Positions 55,296 through 63,961 of a stretch of 64,000 nt of DNA are shown here, piece after piece. The stretch covers positions 62,001 to 126,000 of the forward strand of contig CAWEZO010000010.1 of assembly GCA_963813635.1 (NCBI GenBank), read 5' to 3'. The notes beneath the pieces are model-generated. The model was not told the origin of the DNA. It made no database searches and saw only the letters and a list, made by a program, of their open reading frames with translations. The DNA comes from JBBRZM01 sp963813635 (GTDB lineage: Bacteria; Actinomycetota; Acidimicrobiia; IMCC26256; JBBRZM01). Every line of letters begins with the position of its first letter. Position 1 is the stretch's first letter. The translations under genes and the position numbers were made by a program.

Positions 55296-55607
55296 TCAGC
55301 TGATTGACTGTCGTGCCGCGATGGCCTGGGCCGTCACCCCGGTTGCCTCGGTGATGTCAACGACCGGATAGACCGTGAACTCGAGGAAGCTCGACCACGT
55401 GCTCAGGTCCTTCAACAATTCGGCCGCGTTGTCGGTCTCGATCACGCTGAAGCCGCCGTTGCCATCACAGCGGGAGACCCACTCGCGGATCGTTGCGGAC
55501 TTGCTGGGCTGCCACTTCGAGAGAAGCGCCTGTGCCCGCTGCGTTGCTTCGAATCGTTCGACCTCCGAGCCACCACTCTGGACCGTAAACGCCAGTACAA
55601 ATTTCAC
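55296..55607 (-). CDS. DUF3303-type small protein
   Basis: A 103-residue protein starting VKFVLAFTVQSGGSEVERFE at GTG 55607, which follows GAGGAGGAAGAC. It continues GNGGFSVIETDNAAELLKDL and STWSSFLEFTVYPVVDI, the pattern of DUF3303 (dimeric ferredoxin-like fold, function unknown). Translation could run upstream in frame, but the ribosome site fixes this start. Confidence 0.8.
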   Translation of the reverse strand: MKFVLAFTVQSGGSEVERFEATQRAQALLSKWQPSKSATIREWVSRCDGNGGFSVIETDNAAELLKDLSTWSSFLEFTVYPVVDITEATGVTAQAIAARQSIS

Positions 55608-55857
55608 CTTTGTCTTCCTCCTCACGCCGAGCGGAGCGCCCGGGGCGGTCAGCATTCCACGATTCGAATCGGGTGTCTCCCCCACACCATCTCTTGGCGC
55701 CGCACTGGACACGAAGTCCGAGCAGGGTGCGCACAGAACATCTCGCACGACAGTTCCTTCTGGACGCACAGAGCCGGCTGGGACGTTGCCCAGTCGGGTG
55801 CCGTTGGCGAGCGAGCGCCGCGTGCCAGGGAACCCACGCTCGTGGTGGAATCGTGGT

Positions 55858-56364
55858 GTGGACGTCGCTTCGCTGCTCCTCGAGCTCTACGGCCGCATCC
55901 CACCATTGGCGCGCAGCGCCGTCGACGGCGTCGACCTGTTGACGCTTGCGGAATCACCATCGCCGGGAGCGAACCCGATCGCGTGGCTCGTGTGGCACGC
56001 CTCTCGCGTGCAGGACCACCACGTTGCGGAGCTCATCAATGCGGACCAGATCTGGATCGGCAACGACTGGGCTCGCCGCTTTGGGCTCGACCCGGACCCG
56101 TGGAATACGGGCTACGGCCATTCTGCGCAAGACGTCGCGGCGGTCCGACCAGAACGGCCCAAGGTGCTGCTGGAGTACCTGGATGCCGTCGACCGCCGCA
56201 CCCGCACGCTGTTGGAGAGCCTCAACCCGGCGGAGCTCGATCGCATCGTCGACCGGAGGTGGGATCCGCCAGTCACGCTCGGCGTGCGGCTGGTCAGCAT
56301 CGCCGACGACAGCTTGCAGCACCTTGGGCAGGCGGCCTACGTGCGGGGACTGCTCCGGAGCTGA
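55858..56364 (+). CDS. DinB-like (DUF664/MST) protein
   Basis: A 168-residue helical bundle starting VDVASLLLELYGRIPPLARS at a GTG. The metal-ligand pattern is visible as NPIAWLVWHASRVQDHHVAE and ADDSLQHLGQAAYVRGLL. Such proteins are often mycothiol- or bacillithiol-dependent S-transferases; this is inference from the fold. No frameshift. It lies between two leftward genes and is transcribed alone. Confidence 0.82.
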   Translation: MDVASLLLELYGRIPPLARSAVDGVDLLTLAESPSPGANPIAWLVWHASRVQDHHVAELINADQIWIGNDWARRFGLDPDPWNTGYGHSAQDVAAVRPERPKVLLEYLDAVDRRTRTLLESLNPAELDRIVDRRWDPPVTLGVRLVSIADDSLQHLGQAAYVRGLLRS

Positions 56365-56627
56365 CACACCGGCCCCGCCATCGAGACGAGCCGCACCAAT
56401 ATCTCGTTGTCCTTCCTGATCGCCGTTCGCGAGGACCACGGCGGGCACTCCTGATTCCGGAGGATCGTGCGCTCGCACCTTTTTTCGAGCCACACCGCGA
56501 CGGAATCCGGTGGGCGGGCAGCTTCGTTCGTCAGCCAGACGCGAACACGCGACCGCAGGCAGTTCGAGAGCCAACCCACCCGAACTCGACGCTACGGAAA
56601 CCCGCAACGTCCCACGCGGATACTCAA

Positions 56628-57566
56628 TCAGGCAGTTCTGGCGCGGCTTCGGCCTACGGCTTGGTCGGTCAGCCCGCGTTGGAGGACGAGCGCGCCGTCG
56701 CGTGGGCGCGTGCCGCTCGCGTCCTGTTTCGTTCCCACGATGCAGCGCGCCACGCCCGGAACCCGGACCTTGCCGTCCTTCTCGAACGCGCTCACCTTCG
56801 CAATGGCGTTTGCCCGAATCCGCTCCCGCGCCAGTTCGTCGACCTGCTGAAGCGCCGCAACTGCGAGCGAGACGTGCTCGCTGATCATCTCCCAATACTG
56901 CGCGGGCGATCGCGTCACGAGTTCGACGTCGACGTCCCACTCGGCAACGTCGCGCAGCCCCGCGCCCTCGTACAGGGCACTGACATATCCCGGGGCAGCG
57001 CACCGAAACATGTTCGGCCCGTCCGGGTCGGGTGGCGCCACCACCGCCTCGGTCGCGATTGCCTGCATGGCGATCGTCGTCCACGGGTTTTCCTCGGGCT
57101 TGACCCATACCGACGAGCAGAGACGTCCGCCCGGCTTGAGCACGCGCGCGAACTCGGCCGTCGCCTTGCCCATGTCGGGGAAGAACATGTACCCAAAACG
57201 CACCGAGACGCTATCGAATGTGGCGTCGTTGAACGGCAGATCATCGGCGCTGCACACCTTCGTCTCGATATTGGCGACCCCTTGCGCCCTGGCTCGTCGC
57301 GCGGCTACGTCCAGCATCTCCGCTACGAGGTCGGTCAGCACGACGCGTCCCTTCGGCGACAGTCTCGCGATGCTCAAACCCGGCTCACCCGTGCCCGCGG
57401 CAATGTCGAGATGCTGATGATCTTCAGCGATGTCGAGACGCTCGATCATCGCTGCGCCGACCGGGCCCAGCTGCTCCATGATGACCGAGTCCCACTTCTC
57501 CCAGCCCGCAGAGAGCCCGGCCCACGTCGCTCGCTGAACGTCTCGGATCTCATCGGCGCTCGGCAT
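56628..57566 (-). CDS. SAM-dependent methyltransferase, UbiE/class I
   Basis: Starts MPSADEIRDVQRATWAGLSA at ATG 57566 and shows the SAM motif I LDIAAGTGEPGLSIARLSP, motif II region ADDLPFNDATFDSVSVRFG, and the post-II MGKATAEFARVLKPGGRLCS typical of ubiquinone/menaquinone and small-molecule methyltransferases. Up to VARCIVGTK the sequence looks normal; the following 30 residues, rich in Arg, are probably read-through past a lost stop. It may work with the LuxC/LuxE-like pair upstream on the same strand, 266 bases away. Confidence 0.88.
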   Translation of the reverse strand: MPSADEIRDVQRATWAGLSAGWEKWDSVIMEQLGPVGAAMIERLDIAEDHQHLDIAAGTGEPGLSIARLSPKGRVVLTDLVAEMLDVAARRARAQGVANIETKVCSADDLPFNDATFDSVSVRFGYMFFPDMGKATAEFARVLKPGGRLCSSVWVKPEENPWTTIAMQAIATEAVVAPPDPDGPNMFRCAAPGYVSALYEGAGLRDVAEWDVDVELVTRSPAQYWEMISEHVSLAVAALQQVDELARERIRANAIAKVSAFEKDGKVRVPGVARCIVGTKQDASGTRPRDGALVLQRGLTDQAVGRSRARTA

Positions 57567-57832
57567 CGGCCCTCCCGCTATCGATGCATCCACCGAACAC
57601 GAAGGCACTCCTTGGCGGCAGTGCATAATGCCCGGTCGGGGCGCATTACGCCAACAGGCGGGCCGCACAGAACGCCGTCGAGCAGTCGGCCGCCAACACC
57701 GTCTGTACCCCGCCGACCCCGCTCAAACGCGAAGTGCCCACAAAGCGCCCTCCCGGCGATTCGGGACAGCTCGCCACGATGAGCCGTGGCCTTTGGTTGC
57801 GAGGGAATGCGCGAAGAGCCGTCAAGCTCGGG

Positions 57833-59284
57833 TCAGCTGAGTGGGGAGCTATCCGTGACACCCTCGGAGATCTCGTTGGCGATCCATTTGCACATGCGCC
57901 GAACCGGTTCAATGGCATCATGGGCCAGCCCGACAAGCGGACCGTTGTACAGCGCGTTGCCGAGCGTCACCAGCCTCTGCGCGCCATAGAACGGCACGAC
58001 ATTCTCCAGCTCTGCTTTCAAGCTCTCGGGCCAAATGCCGATCGTTTGCGTGTAGGCATCAATTCCCAGAAGAAGATCGTCGATCGATTCAACCGGAACG
58101 AAATTCGCGGTGCGGTCCGTGAGATGCGCAGCGAAATCGACTTGCCGTGGCAACTTTGAGATGATCACAGCGCCTTCACCGTGCTCACCGCCTATCACTT
58201 CGTACCATTCGTCGTCCATGCGCAGCGCATCCACATGTGCCTTGAGGTCCCTGTCATAGGCCTTTGGCACGGTGCTGAAAGGAGATGGAAGGTCCATGAT
58301 CGCTTGATACACGAATCTTCCCAACTCTGTCACGCGCTCGACGCCATCCGGATGGGAACCCGTCAGCACGTACACAACGCGCGAACTCGCGCAGCCCATC
58401 TGGTTCGCTCCTCCGATATCGATCGCGAGACGGCCTGCTGCCTCCTTCATCTGTTGCTCGTCGTCCAGAGCTTCGGGCCCAACGACACTGATGCTGGTCT
58501 TGGGATCCAGTGAAATGAGCTCGAGGCCAGGCTGGATGTACTTCGTGACATGCTTGATGCCTGCGAGTCCACCCCAGGCGGTGATCTTCTCGATGTTGTG
58601 GGGTTGGTAGAGCCTGTCCTCGACAGCGGCATCTCCACCGCGCCAATAGGCAACGGCGAAATGTCGGGTAATGGGATGATCTGGCGCCATGTCACACATC
58701 GTCATAGCAAGCGCTGCGGATGTGAATGGATCGTTTGACGGCGCCTTGATGATGCAGTCACTCCGTGTGATTGCACTGCGTACCAGCGTGACAACGCCCA
58801 ACCCGGGTCCATTGCCGGCGACGATGTGCAACCCGCGGGAGCCGAATGCCCTGTACTTGATGGTTTTGCCGTCGGCCATCGGGTGCGGGACCCAACCCTC
58901 GAGGTAGTCGAGCCCCACAGTATTTTCCGCAATTTCGCGGACCCTGCCGCGTTCCAGGAAGCTGCCAAATCCGCTGTAGCCCAGATCGACCAGCTCTCGC
59001 GGCAGGGGTGTCGCGTCATAGGTCAGCTCTCGCCCCCGCTGCATGTGCTCGTTGGTGGTGATGTCGAGCCTCTCTCCCAGCTCCTCCAGGTAGTCGAGAA
59101 TGTCGTCGAAGCTGAGGTCATAGAGATCGGCAAGGTCGCCGGCGGAAGCGAGCGGCAACCTGTCAACGAACTTTCTTGGATCCGGCGCCGAGAACGTCAT
59201 GATGCCGCCCCGACCCGGATATTCGATCAGGTCCGAGTCGATGACCTCGCCACGGATGACTGCGTGTGCGATCGCTTGCTGCAT
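57833..59284 (-). CDS. LuxC-like long-chain acyl reductase
   Basis: A 483-residue protein of the LuxC (acyl-CoA/acyl-protein reductase, PF05893-type) family, which forms an aldehyde from an activated acyl group with NADPH. Visible are GRVREIAENTVGLDYLEGWV, the nucleotide-binding GSRGLHIVAGNGPGLGVV and the active-site Cys segment IGGANQMGCASSRVVYV. Length equals that of LuxC. No luxA/luxB luciferase or luxD is in the window. It follows the LuxE-like gene by 39 bases. The reading frame is intact, and base composition is lower in GC than the flanks, suggesting acquisition. Confidence 0.88.
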   Translation of the reverse strand: MQQAIAHAVIRGEVIDSDLIEYPGRGGIMTFSAPDPRKFVDRLPLASAGDLADLYDLSFDDILDYLEELGERLDITTNEHMQRGRELTYDATPLPRELVDLGYSGFGSFLERGRVREIAENTVGLDYLEGWVPHPMADGKTIKYRAFGSRGLHIVAGNGPGLGVVTLVRSAITRSDCIIKAPSNDPFTSAALAMTMCDMAPDHPITRHFAVAYWRGGDAAVEDRLYQPHNIEKITAWGGLAGIKHVTKYIQPGLELISLDPKTSISVVGPEALDDEQQMKEAAGRLAIDIGGANQMGCASSRVVYVLTGSHPDGVERVTELGRFVYQAIMDLPSPFSTVPKAYDRDLKAHVDALRMDDEWYEVIGGEHGEGAVIISKLPRQVDFAAHLTDRTANFVPVESIDDLLLGIDAYTQTIGIWPESLKAELENVVPFYGAQRLVTLGNALYNGPLVGLAHDAIEPVRRMCKWIANEISEGVTDSSPLS

Positions 59285-59323
59285 GTCTTCGACCTCGGTC
59301 TCCGGAGTGTCTTCTGCCTCGGC

Positions 59324-60772
59324 TCAGAAACTCGTGAGAAACTCCAGCGCTTCGTCATGGGCTTCCGGCGATGCCGTACAGGTGATCTTGTCGGTGCCAC
59401 CCTGCTCGACACTGAAGCGCGAAATATCTTCTGAAAAATGAGCGCTGGTTCGACCACAGGGGCATTCGCTCCAATCGATCTCAACCTTGTCGCCGGTGAT
59501 GAGACCACCCCAAAGGCCGTTGGTCGCCAAATCGAAGAACGCGGCGCGACCGGCCTGTACGCCTTGGCGAGGAAGACGTTCGCTTGTTTCCGGGTCGAGA
59601 ATGAGGGGAATTGACCAGGGTGGGAGGTGCAGACGGGCATGCTCACAACTGACACAGAGCGTGCATTGCTCAGAGAAGCCGTAGAAATATCCAGATTCGC
59701 CCTTGAAGTTCAGGAAACGGTTGACCGTGTCTTCCCAATCGTCCGGCATGGCAAAGCCCTTGCCGCCAAGGCCCGTCTGGACGGACGAGTTCGGCGCGAA
59801 GTTGCACGTCTTGTGCTCGGCCAAGCCTGCCACGGCGATGTCGTAGATGAGCTGCGCCGGGCTCATGAGGAACACACGCTCGCCACTGCGCTTGGAGACC
59901 AGGGCTTCCATCCATGCCTCCGCCCTCGCCGGCCTTTCACGCTGCATCTCCTCGATCTCGGACCGCCGGTCGAGCAGGCGCTGCGGCACATCCGCCCGAC
60001 TGTCCCCTCGTGCTTGTGCAGCATGAAGCCGAGCAGCAAGGTACATGATGTCGGTGTCTCCCGGTGTGTCATACATCGGGTGGAAGTGATCGTCACTTCC
60101 CATCGCCATGTACTTTTTGAGGTATTGAGCTGCTCGATAGAGGGGCGTGTGGCCATCTCCATAGGTGGGCCAGCAGACATGCAGCTTTTCATACAAGTCA
60201 GATTCCGTAGGCGCCTCGCCGAACTGCTGCAGCAGCTGAATGCGAAAACCGCCCAAAATGAAGCTGCGCCAATCGCTCTCGTCTCGAGGAGTGAACGACA
60301 TCGTGCCGGTCGTGCCAGAAGAGGTCACGGGGTCAAGTTCGGTCTCAGCACAAAGCAGATCGAGCCAGGAGTCAATGGAGTTGCATCCGGAGGCATCTAC
60401 CTGGCTCAGGTCATGAGGCGTCAGGCGATCCAGCCAGGTCGTCAATCTGTCGAACTGGCCCTTCTCCAGCAGGTAGCTGGGGTAGGACTTGTAGATCGTG
60501 TGTTCGAACAACAATGGAAGAACGTCATCGACCTCGCTCACACGCGTTATTCCCTGTCGATCTGCCAACTTCGACAGCATCGGAATGCGATCTTTTTGCT
60601 GCTCGAAGCGCATCGACAACGCTGCAGACTGAAGTTCCGCGAGAAGATCACGGGGTACGGATTGCATCTTCGTGTACGACATGTCGAAGAAGGTCAGTGG
60701 ATCTTCGATGAAATCACGCGCCGAGTCCTCGACGGTCGCACTGCCAGCAAGCAAGTCGCCTACGGTGGTCAT
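59324..60772 (-). CDS. LuxE-like acyl-protein synthetase
   Basis: A 482-residue AMP-forming enzyme that activates a fatty acid and passes it to a partner reductase. The adenylation motif is DPVTSSGTTGT (about residues 148-157); the N-terminal LLPLLFEHTIYKSYPSYLLE and the late WSECPCGRTSAHFSEDISRF match LuxE/CapK-type proteins, the last one with the Cys cluster near the acyl-acceptor Cys. It is longer than LuxE of light-emitting bacteria (about 370). Start MTTVGDLLAGSATVED at ATG 60772. The segment 59641-59700 has 30 G+C in 60 bases, against 47 in 60 at 61201-61260. Intact frame. Confidence 0.85.
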   Translation of the reverse strand: MTTVGDLLAGSATVEDSARDFIEDPLTFFDMSYTKMQSVPRDLLAELQSAALSMRFEQQKDRIPMLSKLADRQGITRVSEVDDVLPLLFEHTIYKSYPSYLLEKGQFDRLTTWLDRLTPHDLSQVDASGCNSIDSWLDLLCAETELDPVTSSGTTGTMSFTPRDESDWRSFILGGFRIQLLQQFGEAPTESDLYEKLHVCWPTYGDGHTPLYRAAQYLKKYMAMGSDDHFHPMYDTPGDTDIMYLAARLHAAQARGDSRADVPQRLLDRRSEIEEMQRERPARAEAWMEALVSKRSGERVFLMSPAQLIYDIAVAGLAEHKTCNFAPNSSVQTGLGGKGFAMPDDWEDTVNRFLNFKGESGYFYGFSEQCTLCVSCEHARLHLPPWSIPLILDPETSERLPRQGVQAGRAAFFDLATNGLWGGLITGDKVEIDWSECPCGRTSAHFSEDISRFSVEQGGTDKITCTASPEAHDEALEFLTSF

Positions 60773-60859
60773 GGTTCTCTCCGTCTGTACGGTCCGCGAT
60801 GGACGATGAGCTGCTCGCCGTGGAACCCCGTGGCGTCATCCTGCCGCATCATACGCTCA

Positions 60860-61120
60860 GGCTGCAACTGCGATGCTGGGCGCGTCGTCGGGGGCGACGG
60901 CGCGTTGGAGTGCTTCGGCGAGCTGAAACGCGCCGGCGGGTCGCCGCCGGCGGTGTCGACCATCCACCAGGCGCTGCGACGCAATCATCTGGTCGCGGAT
61001 CAGCCGCGTCGGTTGAACGCGTTGACGCGCTTCGAACGCGAGGTCACCAACCACTTGTGGCAGATCGACGCCACCGAGGTGCGGCTGGCGGACCTGCACA
61101 AGGCTCGAAAAGTGACGGAC
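60860..61120 (+). mobile_element. IS481-type transposase fragment
   Basis: The forward frame reads LECFGELKRAGGSPPAVSTI, then HQALRRNHLVADQPRRLNAL and TRFEREVTNHLWQIDATEVR. PPAVSTIHRALRR...FERE.PN.LWQIDxT is the centre of IS481 transposases, up to the first catalytic Asp. Both ends are lost. It sits just upstream of the LuxE-like gene and may mark the edge of an acquired block. Confidence 0.75.
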
Positions 61121-61164
61121 ATCGCTTTCACCATGGGGTCTCCGACGAATAGGAGGAGACCAGG

Positions 61165-61393
61165 TGACGGAGCGAGATACTGCTGCGACGGCTCACTTGC
61201 CGCGTGCCGGGCGTCGCTGTGGAGCGCGTTCGACACCGCGGTCCAGTCGCTCGCCGCCGCCCAGGGTCCCGATCCGGCAAGGTGGCGGGGCAACGCGTCC
61301 CGCACCGGCTTCACGCTCGGCCTGATCTCCGACACGTTCCCGTCCACGAACCGCCCGACGTTCCAGCAGGTGCTGCAGTTCGCTCGGCGGTAG
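61165..61393 (+). pseudogene. C-terminal fragment of a penicillin acylase family protein
   Basis: The frame reads LWSAFDTAVQSLAAAQGPDP, SRTGFTLGLISDTFPSTNRP and TFQQVLQFARR. This is the closing part of Ntn-hydrolases of the penicillin acylase family (L...LG.DP..W...NRPTFQQV). The rest, over 600 residues, is absent; a possible start VTERDTAATAHL at 61164 follows GAGGAGACCAG. It overlaps the convergent beta-propeller gene. Confidence 0.6.
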
Positions 61394-62840
61394 GCGCTAC
61401 GGCGAGCGATCGCGCGCGACGAGTGGGCGCCCAGTACTCGACCGTATCCACGGCTCCGACCGTCGTGTCCGAGTACCAGAACAAGATGAAGCCGTCGCCC
61501 ATGTGGAGCGACGTGGCGACGTGTCCGTCGCTGTCGCCGTCCCAGATCGCAACGCCGTGGAAGTCGAAGAGCCCGATGTTCTCCGACTGCGCTGTTCCGG
61601 TGTCCGCGTGCGTGTGGTGGTAGAAGCCGTTCCGCGTGATCACGTTCTCGTTGAAGGCGTTGCCACGCTCGTCGAGCGTGGCAACGCCGGCGACCCGAAG
61701 CGTGCCACCGAGTTCGGTCTCATAGACGGTCTCGGTCGTGTTGGACGTGTGCGCGATCGCATACACGCGACCACCTGACTTCACCGCGCCGTCGATGCAC
61801 ACGGACGACGAAGACCACGTCCCTCGCGCGTGCGGTCGCGCGGCCGAGCCGTCGAACGTAACCATGGCCGCGCCGCGACTGCCGGATGCGAATGCGTTCG
61901 AACCGGCCGCGACCAGCGAGGAGATGGTGCCGGCCGAGGTACGCACCCGCCACACCGGGTGACCCGCGGTGTCGTAGGCGACGACCGACTCGCCTTCGGC
62001 GACGAGTACCCCGCTCCGAACCTCAGCGATCAGCCCGGAACTCGTGGGAAACCCGAGACACTTGTATTCCGGATACCCGAACAGCTGGGTCTCGAGGTCG
62101 ATCTTCGCGTCCATGCGCGCGACCCGACGGAGATGCTTCAAGTCGTATGCGAGCACGCGACCGGCATCGTCGATCGCGTACAGCCGCGTGCTCCCCACCG
62201 AGAGCGTCTGACCGGAGACCATCCTTCCGGTGCGCCCGTTCGACGTGTCGATCGTCGTCGCCTGTTCGCCCGCCTCGTCGGAATGCAACAAGAGCACCGA
62301 GTCACCGATGCGCAGGACGCGCGCGATGTCCCACGCCGGCACGTGAGACGTCCAGCGCGTTCGCCCGGTGCCGCGATCGAGGAGCACCGCGGTCGCCACC
62401 TGCGCGCCCGATCCGGCGATGACGGCTCCGTCGGCGACCCCGGCGATCGCGCAATTGCCTGCGACGTTTTTCAGGCGAACGCGCCAGCGCTCCTTCCCGT
62501 TGCTGCGTGCGATCGCGATCGCTTCGAGGTGATCACCGACATGACTGACCGCGTAGACAGTGCTCGTGTCGGTGCCGTCGCACTCGTGCGTACCGTGCAG
62601 ATCGGCGGTCCATTGTGTCTCCGGCGCGGCCCGCAGCGGCGCGATCACGGCGGCCTCCGATCGGTCCGGATCGCTCACGCTGTGCTTCGCACTTTCCCCG
62701 GCCCCGCCGCCTCCGATGCTCACCAGCGCGAGCACGATCGCCGCGACCGCGACGACACTCGCGCACGCCACGAGCGTCAACCACCACCGACGATGCGAAG
62801 GTGCGCCGGCGGGATCGTCCCCATCGTGCGGAGTCGTCAC
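61311..62840 (-). CDS. Membrane-anchored PQQ-like beta-propeller protein
   Basis: Starts at GTG 62840, VTTPHDGDDPAGAPSHRRWW, with a single helix at about residues 20-40 and a large outside domain of about 450 residues. Propeller blades are visible as repeated strands such as AIARSNGKERWRVRLKNVAG, LLDRGTGRTRWTSHV, TIDTSNGRTGRMV and AYDTAGHPVWRVRTS. This is the PQQ/YncE-like or BamB-like fold, used for binding rather than catalysis here. The last 30 residues overlap a fragment on the other strand and are probably read-through. The start overlaps the stop of the gene upstream (GTGA). Confidence 0.82.
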   Translation of the reverse strand: MTTPHDGDDPAGAPSHRRWWLTLVACASVVAVAAIVLALVSIGGGGAGESAKHSVSDPDRSEAAVIAPLRAAPETQWTADLHGTHECDGTDTSTVYAVSHVGDHLEAIAIARSNGKERWRVRLKNVAGNCAIAGVADGAVIAGSGAQVATAVLLDRGTGRTRWTSHVPAWDIARVLRIGDSVLLLHSDEAGEQATTIDTSNGRTGRMVSGQTLSVGSTRLYAIDDAGRVLAYDLKHLRRVARMDAKIDLETQLFGYPEYKCLGFPTSSGLIAEVRSGVLVAEGESVVAYDTAGHPVWRVRTSAGTISSLVAAGSNAFASGSRGAAMVTFDGSAARPHARGTWSSSSVCIDGAVKSGGRVYAIAHTSNTTETVYETELGGTLRVAGVATLDERGNAFNENVITRNGFYHHTHADTGTAQSENIGLFDFHGVAIWDGDSDGHVATSLHMGDGFILFWYSDTTVGAVDTVEYWAPTRRARSLAVAPTAERTAAPAGTSGGSWTGTCRRSGRA

Positions 62841-63901
62841 GGCGTGCAGCCCGCGGTACCGGGACAGTCGGTCCAGGGCTGGCCGGCGTCCGCGGGCCGA
62901 TGCCATCGCTGCGTGACGGCATCGGTCAGTGGTGCGGTGCGAAATGGCTGCCCGTTGTTGTCGACGCGAATCGTCTGTGGTTTGCCTCCGATGACGGCCA
63001 CCACGTCGAGGTCCCACTCGTAGCTCGCCGCGAGTCCGACCGCGGCGACGTCGACGCGCACGTCCTCGCCGGCGGCCACGTGCAGCGACTTCTTCTCGAA
63101 GAAGGGAGCGCCGAAGGCGGGCGGATCGACCGAACGCAGCTCTCGCGCAACGGGCAGATCGTCATCGAGGTCGAAGCCGACCTTATACGGACTCAGTTCG
63201 CCTTCGGACGCGCACGCGAAGCTGAGATCGGAGGTGAGTGGTGAGCGATGCACGACGTGGGCGCGCATGTCGTTGATGACGACTCCCGCCGCGCGCGCAC
63301 CGTGCAATGTGAGGCTGACATTGGTGACCGTGTCGTACGCACCGGCGTCGACGAGTGTCCGGTGCGCGGTGAAGCAGCTCCGCGAGAGCGAGGCCGGGTT
63401 CGGCATCGGCGCGGACGTCCGGCCGACCATCACGAACTCTTGCGAGTAGGTCGTCGAGAGGCCGGCGTCGATCTGCAACGGCGATCTCGGTTCGGTCGTC
63501 GTCGAAACGGTGGGTTTCGAACTGCCGTTGACCTCGTGATTGATGAGCGCGCTCGCGGTCGCCAGGACCACGCCGGCGACGATCGTCGCCGCGACTCCGG
63601 CGAGCCAGCTCCTGCGTGCTGAAACCCGCGAGCCGTCGCGCTCAGGCGAACCCACTCCTGCACGGTACTGCGGAGTCCGCGCCGGCACAGGGCCGTCTTG
63701 CCAGAGTTGGCTGCGTCCGAAGCGGGAGGTAGGTGTCGTACCTGTGGGGTCGGAAACTCGTCCAGGCACATTGACCTGGGGTTTCGCGCTCGCATGCGCG
63801 CTCGGCCGCGACCGCTGGTCGATCTTGCTCGTGAAGCCCGACACGCTCCTGCGCCGGCCGCGCCGCAGGTTCTGCATGAACACGTGACGGCGCATGACCA
63901 C
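62837..63901 (-). CDS. Hypothetical membrane-anchored protein of the propeller operon
   Basis: No family known to me. One helix at about residues 99-119 (LAGVAATIVAGVVLATASAL) follows a basic stretch, and the outside domain has TTTEPRSPLQIDAGLSTTYS, the strand-rich NVSLTLHGARAAGVVINDMR and two cysteines per half. The 70-100 residues before the helix are Arg/Pro/Ser-rich and are probably not translated; the GTG at codon 72 (VPARTPQYRAG) is a more likely start. Its stop overlaps the propeller start, so the two proteins are co-translated and may form a complex. Confidence 0.6.
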   Translation of the reverse strand: MVMRRHVFMQNLRRGRRRSVSGFTSKIDQRSRPSAHASAKPQVNVPGRVSDPTGTTPTSRFGRSQLWQDGPVPARTPQYRAGVGSPERDGSRVSARRSWLAGVAATIVAGVVLATASALINHEVNGSSKPTVSTTTEPRSPLQIDAGLSTTYSQEFVMVGRTSAPMPNPASLSRSCFTAHRTLVDAGAYDTVTNVSLTLHGARAAGVVINDMRAHVVHRSPLTSDLSFACASEGELSPYKVGFDLDDDLPVARELRSVDPPAFGAPFFEKKSLHVAAGEDVRVDVAAVGLAASYEWDLDVVAVIGGKPQTIRVDNNGQPFRTAPLTDAVTQRWHRPADAGQPWTDCPGTAGCTP

Positions 63902-63936
63902 GCGGGCGCTGTGGTCGCGTTTGAGTCCGCGCGGTC

Positions 63937-63961
63937 GGAGGCGGGCTCAAAGCCCGCCTCC
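63937..63961. terminator. Strong GC hairpin near the right edge
   Basis: GGAGGCGGGCT pairs perfectly with AGCCCGCCTCC across three bases. No T-run follows. It may terminate a gene beyond the window or act in the leader of the gene to its left. Confidence 0.5.

Noticed and set aside
57833..60772. A bioluminescence operon
   Set aside because: No luciferase subunits, no luxD thioesterase and no flavin reductase of the Lux type are present.
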